Of a DNA stretch of 64,000 bases, positions 23,380 to 33,829 are shown one piece after another. Positions within the stretch are counted from its first letter, which is position 1, and each line of letters opens with the position of its first letter. Origin of the DNA: Zelopaecilomyces penicillatus (Eukaryota; Ascomycota; Sordariomycetes; Hypocreales; Pseudodiploosporaceae); contig VCCP01000003.1 in the NCBI GenBank assembly GCA_005765155.1, positions 5,022,001 through 5,086,000 of the forward strand. The letters run 5' to 3'. The position numbers were made by a program, and so were the translations under genes. Below the pieces are notes generated by a model. That model made no database searches. It saw only the letters and a program-made list of their open reading frames with translations, and had not been told where the DNA came from.

Positions 23380-24346
23380 ATGGAGAACCAGGTGGAACGA
23401 TTAGTCGAAAAGGCATGGAAGAGGTTCCAAGAGACACCCCAGGACCAGCGTCTCCGTAAGTTTCACTTCATCATCCCATCCTCCAGATCATCTTTCATCT
23501 GTTACTGTTGCTGTCTAAAACCCCAAAGAATATTCTTCTTCCTTGACACTGCAACCATTTATATATTCAATTACTGACATCAAAAACAATAGTAATTGGC
23601 ATCGCCGGTATCCCAGGCTCTGGCACGTAACCACCCATCCAGAAACAAAACAACATGATATTTACCCCTATAACAACTAACACAATCCCATCACCCCTTA
23701 AACAGGCAAAACCACCCTCGCGCAAATCGTCGCTCAAAAACTCAATGAAAAAGCCTCCGCAGCCTACCCAGGCTCAGACTCCTTAACCGCCTTCCTCCCC
23801 ATGGATGGCTTCCACCTCACCCGCGCCGCCCTCTCCGCCATGCCGGACCCCATCACCGCCCACGCCCGCCGCGGAGCTGCCTTTACCTTTGATGCCGCCA
23901 AGTTCCTCTCACTTGTCCAAGCTCTGCGTCTCCCTCTTTCACCTCTTTCTGCTTCTGTTTCATCTTCCAAAGACCAGCTGCCACAACCCATCCTGGCCCC
24001 TTCATTTGACCACGCCATCAAGGACCCCAAGGAAAACGACATCATCGTCCTACCGTCCCATCGCATCGTCGTCCTTGAGGGGCTCTACCTTGCGCTCGAC
24101 AAGGAAACATGGCGTGATGCTGGGGCTCTCCTGGATGAGCTCTGGTTCGTCGAGGTTGATTTCGATGTTGCGAGGAAGAGGTTACGAGAGAGGCACGTTC
24201 GAGCAGGCATCGCTAAGAATTTAGAAGAAGGGGATAAGAGAGCCAAGGAAAACGATTTGGTGAATGGAGGGGAAATTGTAAACCATCGACTTCAGGTTCA
24301 CGAGGTGATCCAGAGCAAAGAGGACGGGAGCTGGGTTCACGAATAA
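23380..24346 (+). CDS. P-loop kinase of the uridine kinase/Yfh7 family
   Basis: Exons 23380-23455, 23593-23622 and 23706-24346 encode 248 residues. The Walker A loop GIPGSGKT (residues 31-38) is split by intron 2. PMDGFHLTRAALS follows, typical of the phosphoribulokinase/uridine kinase group, then RRGAAFTFDAAKF, the strand IVVLEGLYLAL, and the lid-like RKRLRERHVRAGIAK. Yeast Yfh7 is a kinase-fold ATPase of unknown substrate, so the reaction here is also unknown. Intron 2 needs a GC donor (TCTG/GCACGT). The nearby GT donor, tried with each available acceptor, shifts frame or meets a stop, while the GC donor rebuilds the Walker A loop exactly. It converges with the AhpC/TSA gene. Confidence 0.85.
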
Positions 24347-24591
24347 GGAGCAAAGTCAATCAATACCCATATAAATCAGTATGACGACTGGCATAGGCCA
24401 AACTCAACTAATAGCATCATACTTTGCTACTTGTTTGCTGCAGAATCAATACTAATCAAGCCATGGCTCAAGATACAGACAAGAGCCTAACGCCATGCTC
24501 GCGGTGACACATCAAAATCATTGCTTCTCATTTCTCATCATGAGCTCGTCCGCCTAAGAATTCGCCATGCTCACCATTGTCAGGCTAGTTC

Positions 24592-25649
24592 CTAAGCATC
24601 CAGACCCAATACCTTCTTCAGCTCTGGTATTTCGGCATGATCCCTCGTCTTCTTCATCCGGTGGCACCACGTTACCCTCTTCTCCTCTACAGGCCTCTCG
24701 GATTCATCAAGTTGCCCCTGGTCACCAATGGTACCCATGTTGGGTCGCTCATCCAGCGGTGTCGCCATTGGTGTAGCAAGATCGAGAGGTTCAAAGAGGA
24801 ATTCACCACCGACTTGGCGGTTATCGCCGGACTTGAGCGCAAGTCCCTTGGGCATCGCTCTTAAGCCCTGCGAGATGCCAGCAAGAATACCTCTTGCCAA
24901 GCTATTCTTTATGTACGCAGGCTTGGTACCAAGCGCGAGCGTCTTCACCATTCCCAGCGAGTCGAACAAGGACGATGTCGGGTCTGTATAAACGGGGAAG
25001 GCGCACTTGCTCTCCGCCACGTACATGTCGATCAAGCCAGGATCGCCACATCCGATGACGGTGATGAATGTGCTAACTGGTAGGCGCAGCAGCGAATCTG
25101 TCGTAATGGTCTCGCTCAAGGTACGCAGATATTCCTGACAGTTCTATTCAAGGCAGCCAAGATGTTAGCCTCTATTTTCAGGAGGAGAGGGAGGAGGGAT
25201 CGCTGACATACCCCACAGAAGAAGTGTCGCACAAAGATGACAAGCATGCGGCGCGCGATGTTGTGCCCACTGTACAGACTCTTGAAGGTGTGGGATTTGC
25301 CCTCTCGGTCCAAGACGATGTAGTCTTCGACCTTCTTGAGCACTTCAGCGGACGGCAGCTCATGGTTGGTGAGGATCTCGCCTTCAAAGTCTTGAGGTTT
25401 GTTCTTCTCAATGTCGAGTGAACCGGGTGACGAGGTGGCTACGCCGTCGGTTTTCTCTGCTGCCGGGGCAGTCTCCTCCAACTTGACGGGAGGTTCGTTG
25501 TCGGTCTTGCTCAGAGCTTCTTGTTGCTGTTGGGACTGCGGCGGTGCAGGCGCCGTGTCTGTGGCTGTAGCTGTAGCTGTCGGTTCAGGGGCGGCCGTGG
25601 CCGTGGCCGTGGCTGGGGCTGCAGTCTCGAGCTTGTGATCTTCCATCAT
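24592..25649 (-). CDS. AhpC/TSA-type peroxiredoxin-like protein
   Basis: Exons 25212-25649 and 24592-25143 join at a GT-AG intron to 329 residues. A low-complexity N-terminus (about 85 residues, rich in Ala-Thr and Gln) precedes a thioredoxin-fold domain of the AhpC-TSA_2/PRXL2 type. The putative redox centre C-G-N-C (residues 145-148) sits in the phrase FVRHFFCGNCQEYL and is split by the intron. Later segments FITVIGCGDP and FPVYTDPTSSLFDSLGM fit the same family. The likely role is a thiol antioxidant activity in the cytosol; substrate and partner are unknown. The Ala-Thr N-terminus is encoded by a short GCTGTA/GCCGTG repeat near 25560-25615 and may vary between strains. Confidence 0.85.
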
Positions 25650-26267
25650 GGAGCAAAATTATGCGATTAGGCAAATGGCTTCCGACAGTCCAAGATCACG
25701 TTGAGTTTGCGGACGTAGATATAGTAATGTGCTCTGCTTTGATGACAGGTCTAGGTATGAACTGCCATGCCACCGTGGTTGTCGGACTGTGAACAAGCAT
25801 GGACTCACTCCCGCCACCAAGCAGGGGCGATAGATCTGCCCTCCGCGCTAGCAATGGACAGCCCATCGGCCGCTTTCCCGATACAGATTGCACGATGAAA
25901 GTACCGCTACTGCCGGTACACCACTGATGGCGCTCTCATATTGGAGTTTTCTGCTTAGAAAATTAAACCAACCAAAATATAAAGCTGCTAGATATGAGGT
26001 TTTAAAATAGATAAGAAACGGGAAAATCACCAAGACTTTCTTTATTTGAATGGCAACTCGTGCTATTCAATACCAATTCATCAATACCAAACGCCATTCA
26101 GTCTACGCTAAATGCAGGCAGGGCCTAAGATTTGTGGGGGTGCCTTAGCTAAATTGCTTTCAGGTAATATCTTGCAGCTCACGCCTAGCCTCATTATGCA
26201 TCCTCATCATCATCCTCAAGGCGTCTACACCACAACTCCCAGCAACTTCTCCGCCATTTCCTCGGCC
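25650..26267. other. Divergent promoter spacer
   Basis: About 620 bases between the AhpC/TSA gene (-) and the small acidic protein gene (+). An ATG at 26112 is in frame with the latter and would add 52 residues, but that stretch looks unlike coding sequence. No other feature was seen. Confidence 0.45.
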
Positions 26268-26761
26268 ATGGATGACGACGAAAACGGTGGTCTCCTCAAT
26301 ATCCATATATCAGATTCAGAGGAGGACACCAGCAAAAAAACTAAGCGAACTGGCCAGACCGAGTCCGAATTCCTAGCCGTCAAGCGCGATTACAAGGCCA
26401 AGGTAGAAAATGGCGAGGCGAGTAATATTTCCTTCTCTGCCCAGCCCTCTCTACTTACATTTCCAAATTTCCCCAAAATGGTTTGTTCACTCCAACTGTT
26501 TCGGCAGCCACCTAACTGTCCCGCCAGGTCCACAAGTCTATCTGTCTTCCCCTTAGTCCAAATGCCAATAAGCAGCATGTCCAACAAGTTCTGCACGCCG
26601 TTGAAGAACTTTACTTCTTCCGACGGTACCAAGAGGCGATAGAGTTTGTGGGGGAAGTTTTTGGTGCGGATGGTAAGGGTGACGGCCTAGACAATGAAAC
26701 TCGGCATCTGCTTGAAATGTATGAATCCAGATGCAGACACAAAATGAGCACCTCAACTTGA
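26268..26761 (+). CDS. Small acidic conserved fungal protein, 127 aa
   Basis: Two exons (26268-26417, 26528-26761) give 127 residues. The N-terminus is acidic and disordered (MDDDENGG and ISDSEEDTSKK), followed by a basic helix ending KAKVENGE. The second exon forms two helices resembling a TPR-like pair around AVEELYFFRRYQEAIEF. I remember similar short proteins in other Sordariomycetes but know no function. The intron uses a GC donor (GAG/GCGAGT), with a CTAAC branch-like motif about 12 bases before the acceptor. The only nearby GT donor leads to stops with both usable acceptors and is out of frame with the third. The start at 26268 was preferred over an upstream in-frame ATG because homologues open with MDDDE. 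Confidence 0.7.
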
Positions 26762-26869
26762 ACCTTTGATACCAATGAACGAAGGCAAAAAAATAGCAAC
26801 TAAATTGAACCCGCATGCTGTCCCCGAAGTGCCAACGCATTCATGATATCCATCATGCTGTACAGGCCA

Positions 26870-29184
26870 TTAAGCCCAGCGAGAAGAACTGAGGCCTCTT
26901 GGAGCTGACAGAGCCGCCCGAGGCGCAGATTCGTTATTGACTGTTTTGGCAGCCGTTCGCTCCTGGAGCACCGGTGCAGCACATCTAGGAACGGAGTCTG
27001 CTTCGAATGCTGCAGCCATTTTCGATACAAGACCTACACGGTTTGATACATCAGCACATATTTTTTTTCCTGCCCCAGTATAACTTACCGTTGGGATTTG
27101 CCCAGCGAGAGGTTGCAAGCCCTCGGAAGGCGGGTTTGAAAGGAGCAGCCGTCGGGTCTGGCGCGTTCGATTTTACTTTGGGCGCAACTTTGACAGGCTC
27201 GTTGTTGGTGAGCCATTCCATATGATTAGAGACAGCAGACACCACATTCGTCTTCGTCACAACTTTCTTGTTCCCCTGTGGCGCGACTCTTATAACCTCA
27301 ACCAATTTTGGCATTTGAGTAGCGTCGGATTTCAAGCTTCTAAGTTCACTTGCTGTGTATTGAATCCGAGCTTGCCGGGGTGGTTGGTCCATATTTTCCC
27401 GGAGTGCCTCAAGAGCAGGACTAGTTTCAAGGATTTCCTTCCGCTGTTTTGTAGAACTAGCTCTGCGCTTGATACGAGTTAGGAGTCTAAGCATATCCAT
27501 CATATCATCTTTCATTCCGTCAGCCTCCGAATCCAGGAAGCCCCTTTTCGTCCAGTTTGAGATGGCAGCATCCTCGAGCTCTTGAATTGTGTTTTCGGAG
27601 ATATCGCAACCTTGACCTGCAACGTAAGGAATCATACTTCTGACTAGGGAGTAGAGATGCTCTGCAGCATTCTCGATTGAGCCCCCATGAACCTCTTGAT
27701 CGTTGTTAGATGCTGGACCCTCTTCCAGATCAATAAGGGGGGCATCCGGGTTCACAGCGTGTGGCTCTACCACTAGCGATGGAGTATCCTTGCCAATGGT
27801 GCCAGACTGGGCTTCACTGCATTTGCTGTTAAGATCCACAGAATTTTCTGTAGTCACGTCTTCGATTTGACCAGTGGCAAATACTTGACCAGGTGCAGAT
27901 GAGCCATTTGCTCCTGTCTGTTCACAAACAGGCGAAGTATGGACTGCGGCTTGCTGAAGGCTTTTCAGGTACAGCTGAAACTGTTCTGTTTTTGACCTCT
28001 CCTCGAGTTTTAGTTGATAAGTAAAGTCTGCTTTACCAGGCTTACCAGTGACCCAGCAGATGTCACCTCGAATAACGGGTGGCTCAAGATTAAGCACATC
28101 GTAAACCTTCTCTCCTTTGCCCGGAGCTGACAAAACCAAGTAAGCCTGACTTGACTGCAACAGCACTTTCATTGTAAAAGTTGCAGCAAACGGTTGGGAA
28201 CTCGCTGTCTTGATTGTGCATGCATCGCTCAAGAGAATGTGTTCCCGTACATTCGTTGATACGGAAGGTGTATTGTCGTGCTTCGTCATCTGAATGCAAG
28301 AAATAAGTTTTTGTACGGACATAAATATGTTATTCCTTCCTTGCGGGGGGGGGATTTAATATATCACATGAACTCGGGGACTTACAGTTTGACTTTTCAC
28401 CTTTGCGGGTGATGAGGGCGGCTTCGTTTGCACCACCAAGGGCTGTGTTGGTGTGAATTCGACTTTTGAAAGATTTTTTTCTGAAACCGGATAAGTTTCT
28501 TGAACCAGATTCCTCAAAGATGACCAACCAGTTGCAACTGTCGTTGTCGGTAGCTCTGTTCGCCCCTTGGAGGCAATACGATTCGATTGACGATAGATAG
28601 CGGGGGCATGAGAGGGTAAGTTAACTACAACCTTGGTTGTGTATGCCAATTGCATAGGCGGAGCCCTTGTATGGCCAAGTCAGTAATTGTATGAAAGTTC
28701 AATGAATCGCCAGGCAGAACTCACGCTCTGCGCTGATTATTCGCCATGTATTGGTTTGCGAGCTTTGTGGCCCACGGACGGCTATCCGAAATTTGTAATC
28801 CCTCCATCTGTTTCGATTCCTCATCATCTATCTTCGCTACATTTTGTATTAGACAGATCCACCTCGGTTCTTGGAGACATAACTTACTATCCCATTTTTT
28901 ATACGCGTTCTTAAGGTTTACTGGGAGATGGCTGGTCCCTTGCCTCCTACCTGGTGCAAAAGACACCCGGTCGCCTCGTGTTTTTGAGCTCAGGGGAAGT
29001 TCTTCCTGTCTTGCTCGACTGAGGTCGGCCTAAGTACGAAACACCTTATTAGCATTTTTTGGCTAAGGGGGTTGCATTCTCCCATCATGCAAAAAGCTGA
29101 AAGCAAACGCGGTGGGAGGATGAAAATTAAAAGACTTGCCATGCAGGCCAGTTGCACCAGTTTCGGGTCGACATTCTCGTCCAT
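26870..29184 (-). CDS. Conserved fungal protein of unknown function, 647 aa
   Basis: Six exons (29140-29184, 28888-29029, 28725-28836, 28386-28665, 27089-28289, 26870-27033) keep one frame for 647 residues. I do not recognise the family. The N-terminal third is basic and conserved-looking (SSKTRGDRVSFAPGRRQ, NLKNAYKKW). Residues of about 205-300 form alternating strands (FAATFTMKVLLQSS, YLVLSAPGKGE) ending in a long helix, which could be a PH-like or RanBD-like fold; this is a guess. An acidic middle precedes a helical segment. Two copies of RGLxxSRWA occur near the C-terminus (residues 582-590 and 639-647), the second being the very end of the protein. Intron 1 needs a GC donor (ATG/GCAAGT). 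It converges with the small acidic gene 108 bases away. Confidence 0.75.
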
Positions 29185-30086
29185 TCTGGTACAGTCTACG
29201 GAAATGGAGGGCAACGCTGTGGAAAGTTGCTAAAAGTCCGTGATTGGTGATGGGTTGGAGCTTTGAAGATTTAAGGGGGGGTCTTTTGGTAGGAAGAGGC
29301 TGTAGATGCAGAGATTTGGTTGGCCAGTAGAGGAAATCTGTGACGGCAATTCAGGTGTTGATGACTATGAAGTGGAGGATTGGGTTATCGAAGAGTGTGT
29401 GAGGCAAGAGTGTGAAGTCGAAGAAGTGTGACAACGCAAGATTTCTTCAAGTGAAGGAGGTAGTAAAGGAAGAGAGTAAAAGGTTACCGGCGCCAAAGTG
29501 CCGGATTTATTTTATCTCTGTTTCTTCTCCGCTCTGTTGTGTGCAGCTGCCCAGAAAGCTCCTTCCACTTGGTGATTCGTGAGCAGCCAGCCGCCAGCCC
29601 ACCGTGACAGCTACTACAGGTGAAGCTTGCAGAGCTCCAACCAAACGTTTCGAGAGAAGAAGTGGCGGTTACTGGTTTCACAACTACTTCTGAAAGTCCT
29701 ATCATCCCTTTCTTTAACTGATCCACAGATTTCCTTAGACTATACTTACTGGCCTCGCCATCAGACGAGACATTACAAATGACGAACAAGTTTAGCCAGA
29801 TTTAGCAACTCGCCAAAAAATGATCGACCTAAACTTGGGAAGAGGCAAAGACTTCACTAGACACATAATGAAGATCACGATGTTTATATGGTAGACCAAA
29901 TTCGATGACATGCCCACTAATAGAGTCCAACAAATTGCTGGCTCAGCTTCCAAACGCCCGTCGCAAAGTTCATGATCAGGCATTCCTCATATGTTGGTTG
30001 GAGTTTCCAGACTCTTCTCCATCCTTCCCGGGACTCCGGTTTTGAGAGTTCTTCAACAATGCCTAATTGTGTAATCACTCCTCATG
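29185..30086. other. Intergenic between two minus-strand genes
   Basis: About 900 bases of promoter for the 647-residue protein gene and 3' flank of the proline-rich orphan. A GTGTGA/GAAG-rich stretch lies near 29380-29470. No gene was seen. Confidence 0.5.
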
Positions 30087-30812
30087 CTACTCCTCAGTTA
30101 CGTCGAGGTGATCGGATTCGAATTCCGCAGACGGCTGCTCATCCTCCCTTTTCGGCCATGGCCACCAGCCCTTTAGTGGCATATGGCCTGTAATGACATT
30201 GCAGTTTTGACCCGGGTCACGCGCTACATATGTATAGAGCTTCAGTCCGTAGCGATTCACAGCCGTCACGGAGTGGATCTGTGAGAATAAGAGCTCATCG
30301 AGACTGAACTGATGAAGCACCCAAACGTGTCGTGCAAAAAGCCAGACGTCGGCCGTCCACTGCGGGTTCTCAGCGTGATCCACCAGAGCAAACCGGCGAG
30401 CAGTACTCCAGCCACTTATTTCAACTCTGGCAAATGGTGGTAGTTCATGCTGCTGAGTCAAAAAGAATGATCCCCCCTCTGTCACATTTCTGCTGCTCCA
30501 ATAAAGTCCTCTCCTCATTAAGGTGGGAATATCGTTGGCGCAGATATCGACGCGGACCTCCCAGAGACAGTTGTTCAGCGTCTGAACATGCATATCGGAA
30601 ACAAACATCATGGTAAGGTTATAGTTTTGGGGTTGCATGTGTGGTAACACTGCATATGCCTGCGGCGCGTTCGCTTCGGGCATTGTAGTGACGGTTGAGA
30701 CACGTTCGATATATTGAGGAGGAGGAGGAGGAGGATTAGGGGGAGGAATAGGGCCGTCCCCTTGTTGCTGTGCATCAGAATCATGCGGTTCGTCTGTTTG
30801 ATCCATGGCCAT
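30087..30812 (-). CDS. Proline-rich hypothetical protein, 241 aa
   Basis: One uninterrupted frame of 241 codons from an ATG (MAMDQTDEPHDSD). The N-terminus carries an acidic/glutamine segment and a proline run (PPPNPPPPPP), which comes from a GGA-repeat on the plus strand near 30717-30740. The remaining 190 residues look like a compact domain rich in Trp and Phe (CLWEVRVDICAND, WTADVWLFARHVWVLHQF), followed by GWWPWPKRED. It has no signal peptide or membrane span. I do not recognise the family. Coding bias and the folded-looking core support a real gene. It lies in line with the 647-residue protein gene, about 900 bases apart. Confidence 0.65.
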   Translation of the reverse strand: MAMDQTDEPHDSDAQQQGDGPIPPPNPPPPPPQYIERVSTVTTMPEANAPQAYAVLPHMQPQNYNLTMMFVSDMHVQTLNNCLWEVRVDICANDIPTLMRRGLYWSSRNVTEGGSFFLTQQHELPPFARVEISGWSTARRFALVDHAENPQWTADVWLFARHVWVLHQFSLDELLFSQIHSVTAVNRYGLKLYTYVARDPGQNCNVITGHMPLKGWWPWPKREDEQPSAEFESDHLDVTEE

Positions 30813-31757
30813 TCGTTATGCAACTTTTCAGTCGAGAAAACAATGTACATATGTTTTAGACAAGTGAGAGAGGAGATTTGGAGATTGGACAAATGCTTCG
30901 AATCCGTTTTTCTGAAAACCGTGGTAACGACATGTGGCTTGGAATTAACCTTTCGTGGAGTATTTCCCATCCCCAGTTCAAGTGGAACGATCCCCGTTTC
31001 TTTGGTATCTCATGCAAGATAAGACTTGATTCCTGCGTCTGGAAGGCCATGGCATAATCTAATTGAAAGGATAGTGGGCGCAAGCCCATTTGGATCTGAA
31101 TACACGAGGCAATAATATCAGGGGTGTGATTGGGATAGCCTGACTTCATGACCCCTTTCTAAATTCTTAAATCAAGAACAATCGAGCATTTTAAATGTTA
31201 AAATATGGATTTCCTATGTGCACAACCTATTTTGTCAGCATGAGCGAATCATAGCTACGCCACGTAGGTGAAGCATGAGAACGGGCGGGCTTTCATGCAC
31301 CGTCACCAAAGGCATTGGCTCGTCAAGAGTAATGCCATCCTACTCGACAAGATGGACGGCAATTGGTCTCAGAGGTGAGCTCTTGGGGAAATTCGATTTG
31401 CAGTCTTCAAGTTTTCCACCATGATGCACGCATATACGAGAAATCTAGCTTCCTCTCGATATGTATGTTCTCAAAACATCAGGACGGAATCTCATACTCG
31501 CGATAGCACACAAAATCCACAAAGCCATTATTATCAAATGGCTTAAATCAACTCCCACAAGTACAGCCATGGCCCGTTTAAAGCAAAAAAGTGAACATCG
31601 TCAAAAACTTCAGGTTCAAACTCGTTTTGGCTATTACATCCGGTGGTTGAAGAATACCTGGTGGATACGGGCGCTGCTGGCGACCAAGGCCACAACGAGG
31701 ATCATAAAACCTTAAAGTCCAACTAACCATTCCCTTTTTCGGGCATCTTTACGTCTT
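30813..31757. other. Intergenic, no gene seen
   Basis: Promoter side of the proline-rich orphan gene plus the 3' flank of the sedolisin gene. Short frames only, with no repeat or RNA gene seen. Confidence 0.5.
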
Positions 31758-33829
31758 CTAACCACACGAGAGGCTCCTCAGGCGGTCAAACAGTGGAGTG
31801 CCCCATCCTGTCACTGGATCCCAGCCAGGAACGGCATTCCATCCAGCACCAGGGATGATTGGAGATGGGAGGCCGACCAGGCTTCTACCTTTGCATCCTT
31901 CTGACCTACCACCTGTAATACTGTGATTGTGAGGTTTGTTAGAAACTCTGCAAATCTAAAGCATATGACTCAGATGGTAACTTACTCGGTGAACCCCAAG
32001 TGTCCAACGCGGTAGATCCATGGGTTCAGGAATCCCATTGCTGGCCTGCCACTCTTGGCACGATGACTATTGAGCAACGTAATCATGGCTGCGAATACTG
32101 GTGCCGAGGCACTGGAATAGATTTAGTCAATCAGATGTTTGTTTTCATTCATAGTGAAGAAAGTCTTCAAAATACCTTGTTCCATCTGCAGTGTCAAGCT
32201 TGCCATGGTTCATGATTTGGAAGTTCTTCCCCTGCACCGCAACATCTGGAAACGCCCTGCCATCGGGATTATAATACCCCTTCCATCTATTCTCATGCTC
32301 GCGCAGATACTTGCCAACGGCATTCTGCTGCCACTTCGGGCGCGCAAAATAGTCAGAAAACCCACCAGACGAGAAATTTGCTGCCAATTCTGGGCCATTA
32401 CTCGCTGTAGAACCAACGGTCGTCACATACGGGCACGAAGCTGGGAAAGTTGGGAGAAACTTGGTCTTGTGATGACCATCGTTGGACTGGCAAGATGAGC
32501 CTGTGCCCAGGTCCCCAGAGGCGACCACGATAGAGACGCCGCGGGTGCCGAGTTGACCAAACATGTCGCAGACTTGCCTGGCGTATGCTTTGGGCAAGAT
32601 CTGCTCGTTTACGCCGTATGAGATCGAGATGACTCTGGGAAGCTTCTTGTCCTCTAGATTGAGCAGATGGCTGGCGAATTCGAGATAGGGTTCGACGGCA
32701 AAGGTGTTTTTGTCGGGGAGGCTGTTTGAAGACAGGGAAGAATCAGTTCAACTGTATAATGCACCACATGGATAGGGGATGGAACCATCCTACTCGAGAT
32801 CAGGTATTATATCGTGAAACTCCCCTCCTGTAGAATAAAATCGCACCGGCGTGTTATACGCCATGGCAATGGCATACTGGATGTCCAAATTGGCCTCGCC
32901 TGATGGATACTCTCCCTGCGGATTTTCCCCACCGTTGACAAGCTCGACTGAGAAATTGGTGCCAGCGGCATACGGAGCCTGGAGATCGAGAAACTGGGAG
33001 AGTTGGTCATATTGCGCAGCTTGCTACGTGAGTGTCAGTCATATATGCTATATGGGAGCGTGCGGTATGGGTTTAGACATACCCCAATGAAGCCGGCGAT
33101 GCCAAAAATGCTCTGGCCACGACCTTCGGCATATGTGTTTCCCATGCGATATAGTTTTCTCAAACAGGCTGGCGTGATGATAGACTTGCACTTCTCAAGA
33201 TCTACTTTATCAACCTCTTCTTTCCCATCGGCTACATCCTCTGAAATGCAAGCATCTGACATGTTCTCAAGCCCGGCCTCCCGTCTTCGTCGTTGTCTCT
33301 CGCGATGTTTCCCCGCATCTGTTCCACGCACAAACGGCTTGCTGACGGCTGCCGAACGGATAGAGATGATATGCTGCCGCAGATGGCTAGGCACAGCATG
33401 TTCTACCACTCGTCGATTGCCCTCTTCGTGGCGCGCCAACAAGCTCTGCCCTCCTCTCAAGAGAGTACTCGCTTGCTCCGAGGAAACTTGGGCGTGCATG
33501 AACTGTCCGTCATCCAAGACGTGATTGTTCGAAACACCGGCCTCCATCAGCCATCGTCTAACGGCCGCGGCAGACTCTCGCCGGGGTTGGAGGAGAGCTT
33601 TGGCCTCAGTCCGCGAGAGATATCTGCCATAGCGGCGGTGCATAGGGTCGGAGATTTCAGCGAGTGCAAACTCCAAAGATTCACGATTTTCAGGCTCCAG
33701 GCCTATAGAAAGCTGCAGTAAGGGTTCTTCTGATGGCACTTCAATTGCCATCACCCCAACGAGCATCCAGCAGGCAGCAGTAGTTAGCCAGAGCGCGGCC
33801 CATGGCCTGAAAAAGAAAGTGACTCGCAT
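31758..33829 (-). CDS. Secreted sedolisin-family serine-carboxyl protease (tripeptidyl peptidase-like)
   Basis: Five exons (33083-33829, 32794-33023, 32176-32721, 31986-32111, 31758-31920) give 603 residues. A signal peptide of about 28 residues is followed by a Pro-kumamolisin propeptide (to about residue 190) and the S53 catalytic domain. The triad is visible: Glu292 and Asp296 in SGEANLD, and Ser508 in DGTSASAP, whose codon is split by an intron. The oxyanion Asp396 is in ASGDLGTG. The calcium site is FTDITGG (Asp550) plus the late GWNAVPGWDPVTGWGTP. All residues needed for activity are present. These enzymes degrade proteins outside the cell at acidic pH, releasing tripeptides in many members. 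The last acceptor was set at CACAG/TATTAC because it restores the DIT calcium ligand. Confidence 0.94.

Noticed and set aside
26112..26267. 52-codon N-terminal extension of the small acidic protein
   Set aside because: The stretch has unusual composition, and the remembered homologues start at MDDDE; kept only as an alternative.
30100..30130. GATTCGAATTCC string like a tRNA B box
   Set aside because: It lies inside the coding sequence of the proline-rich orphan and lacks an A box and acceptor stem.
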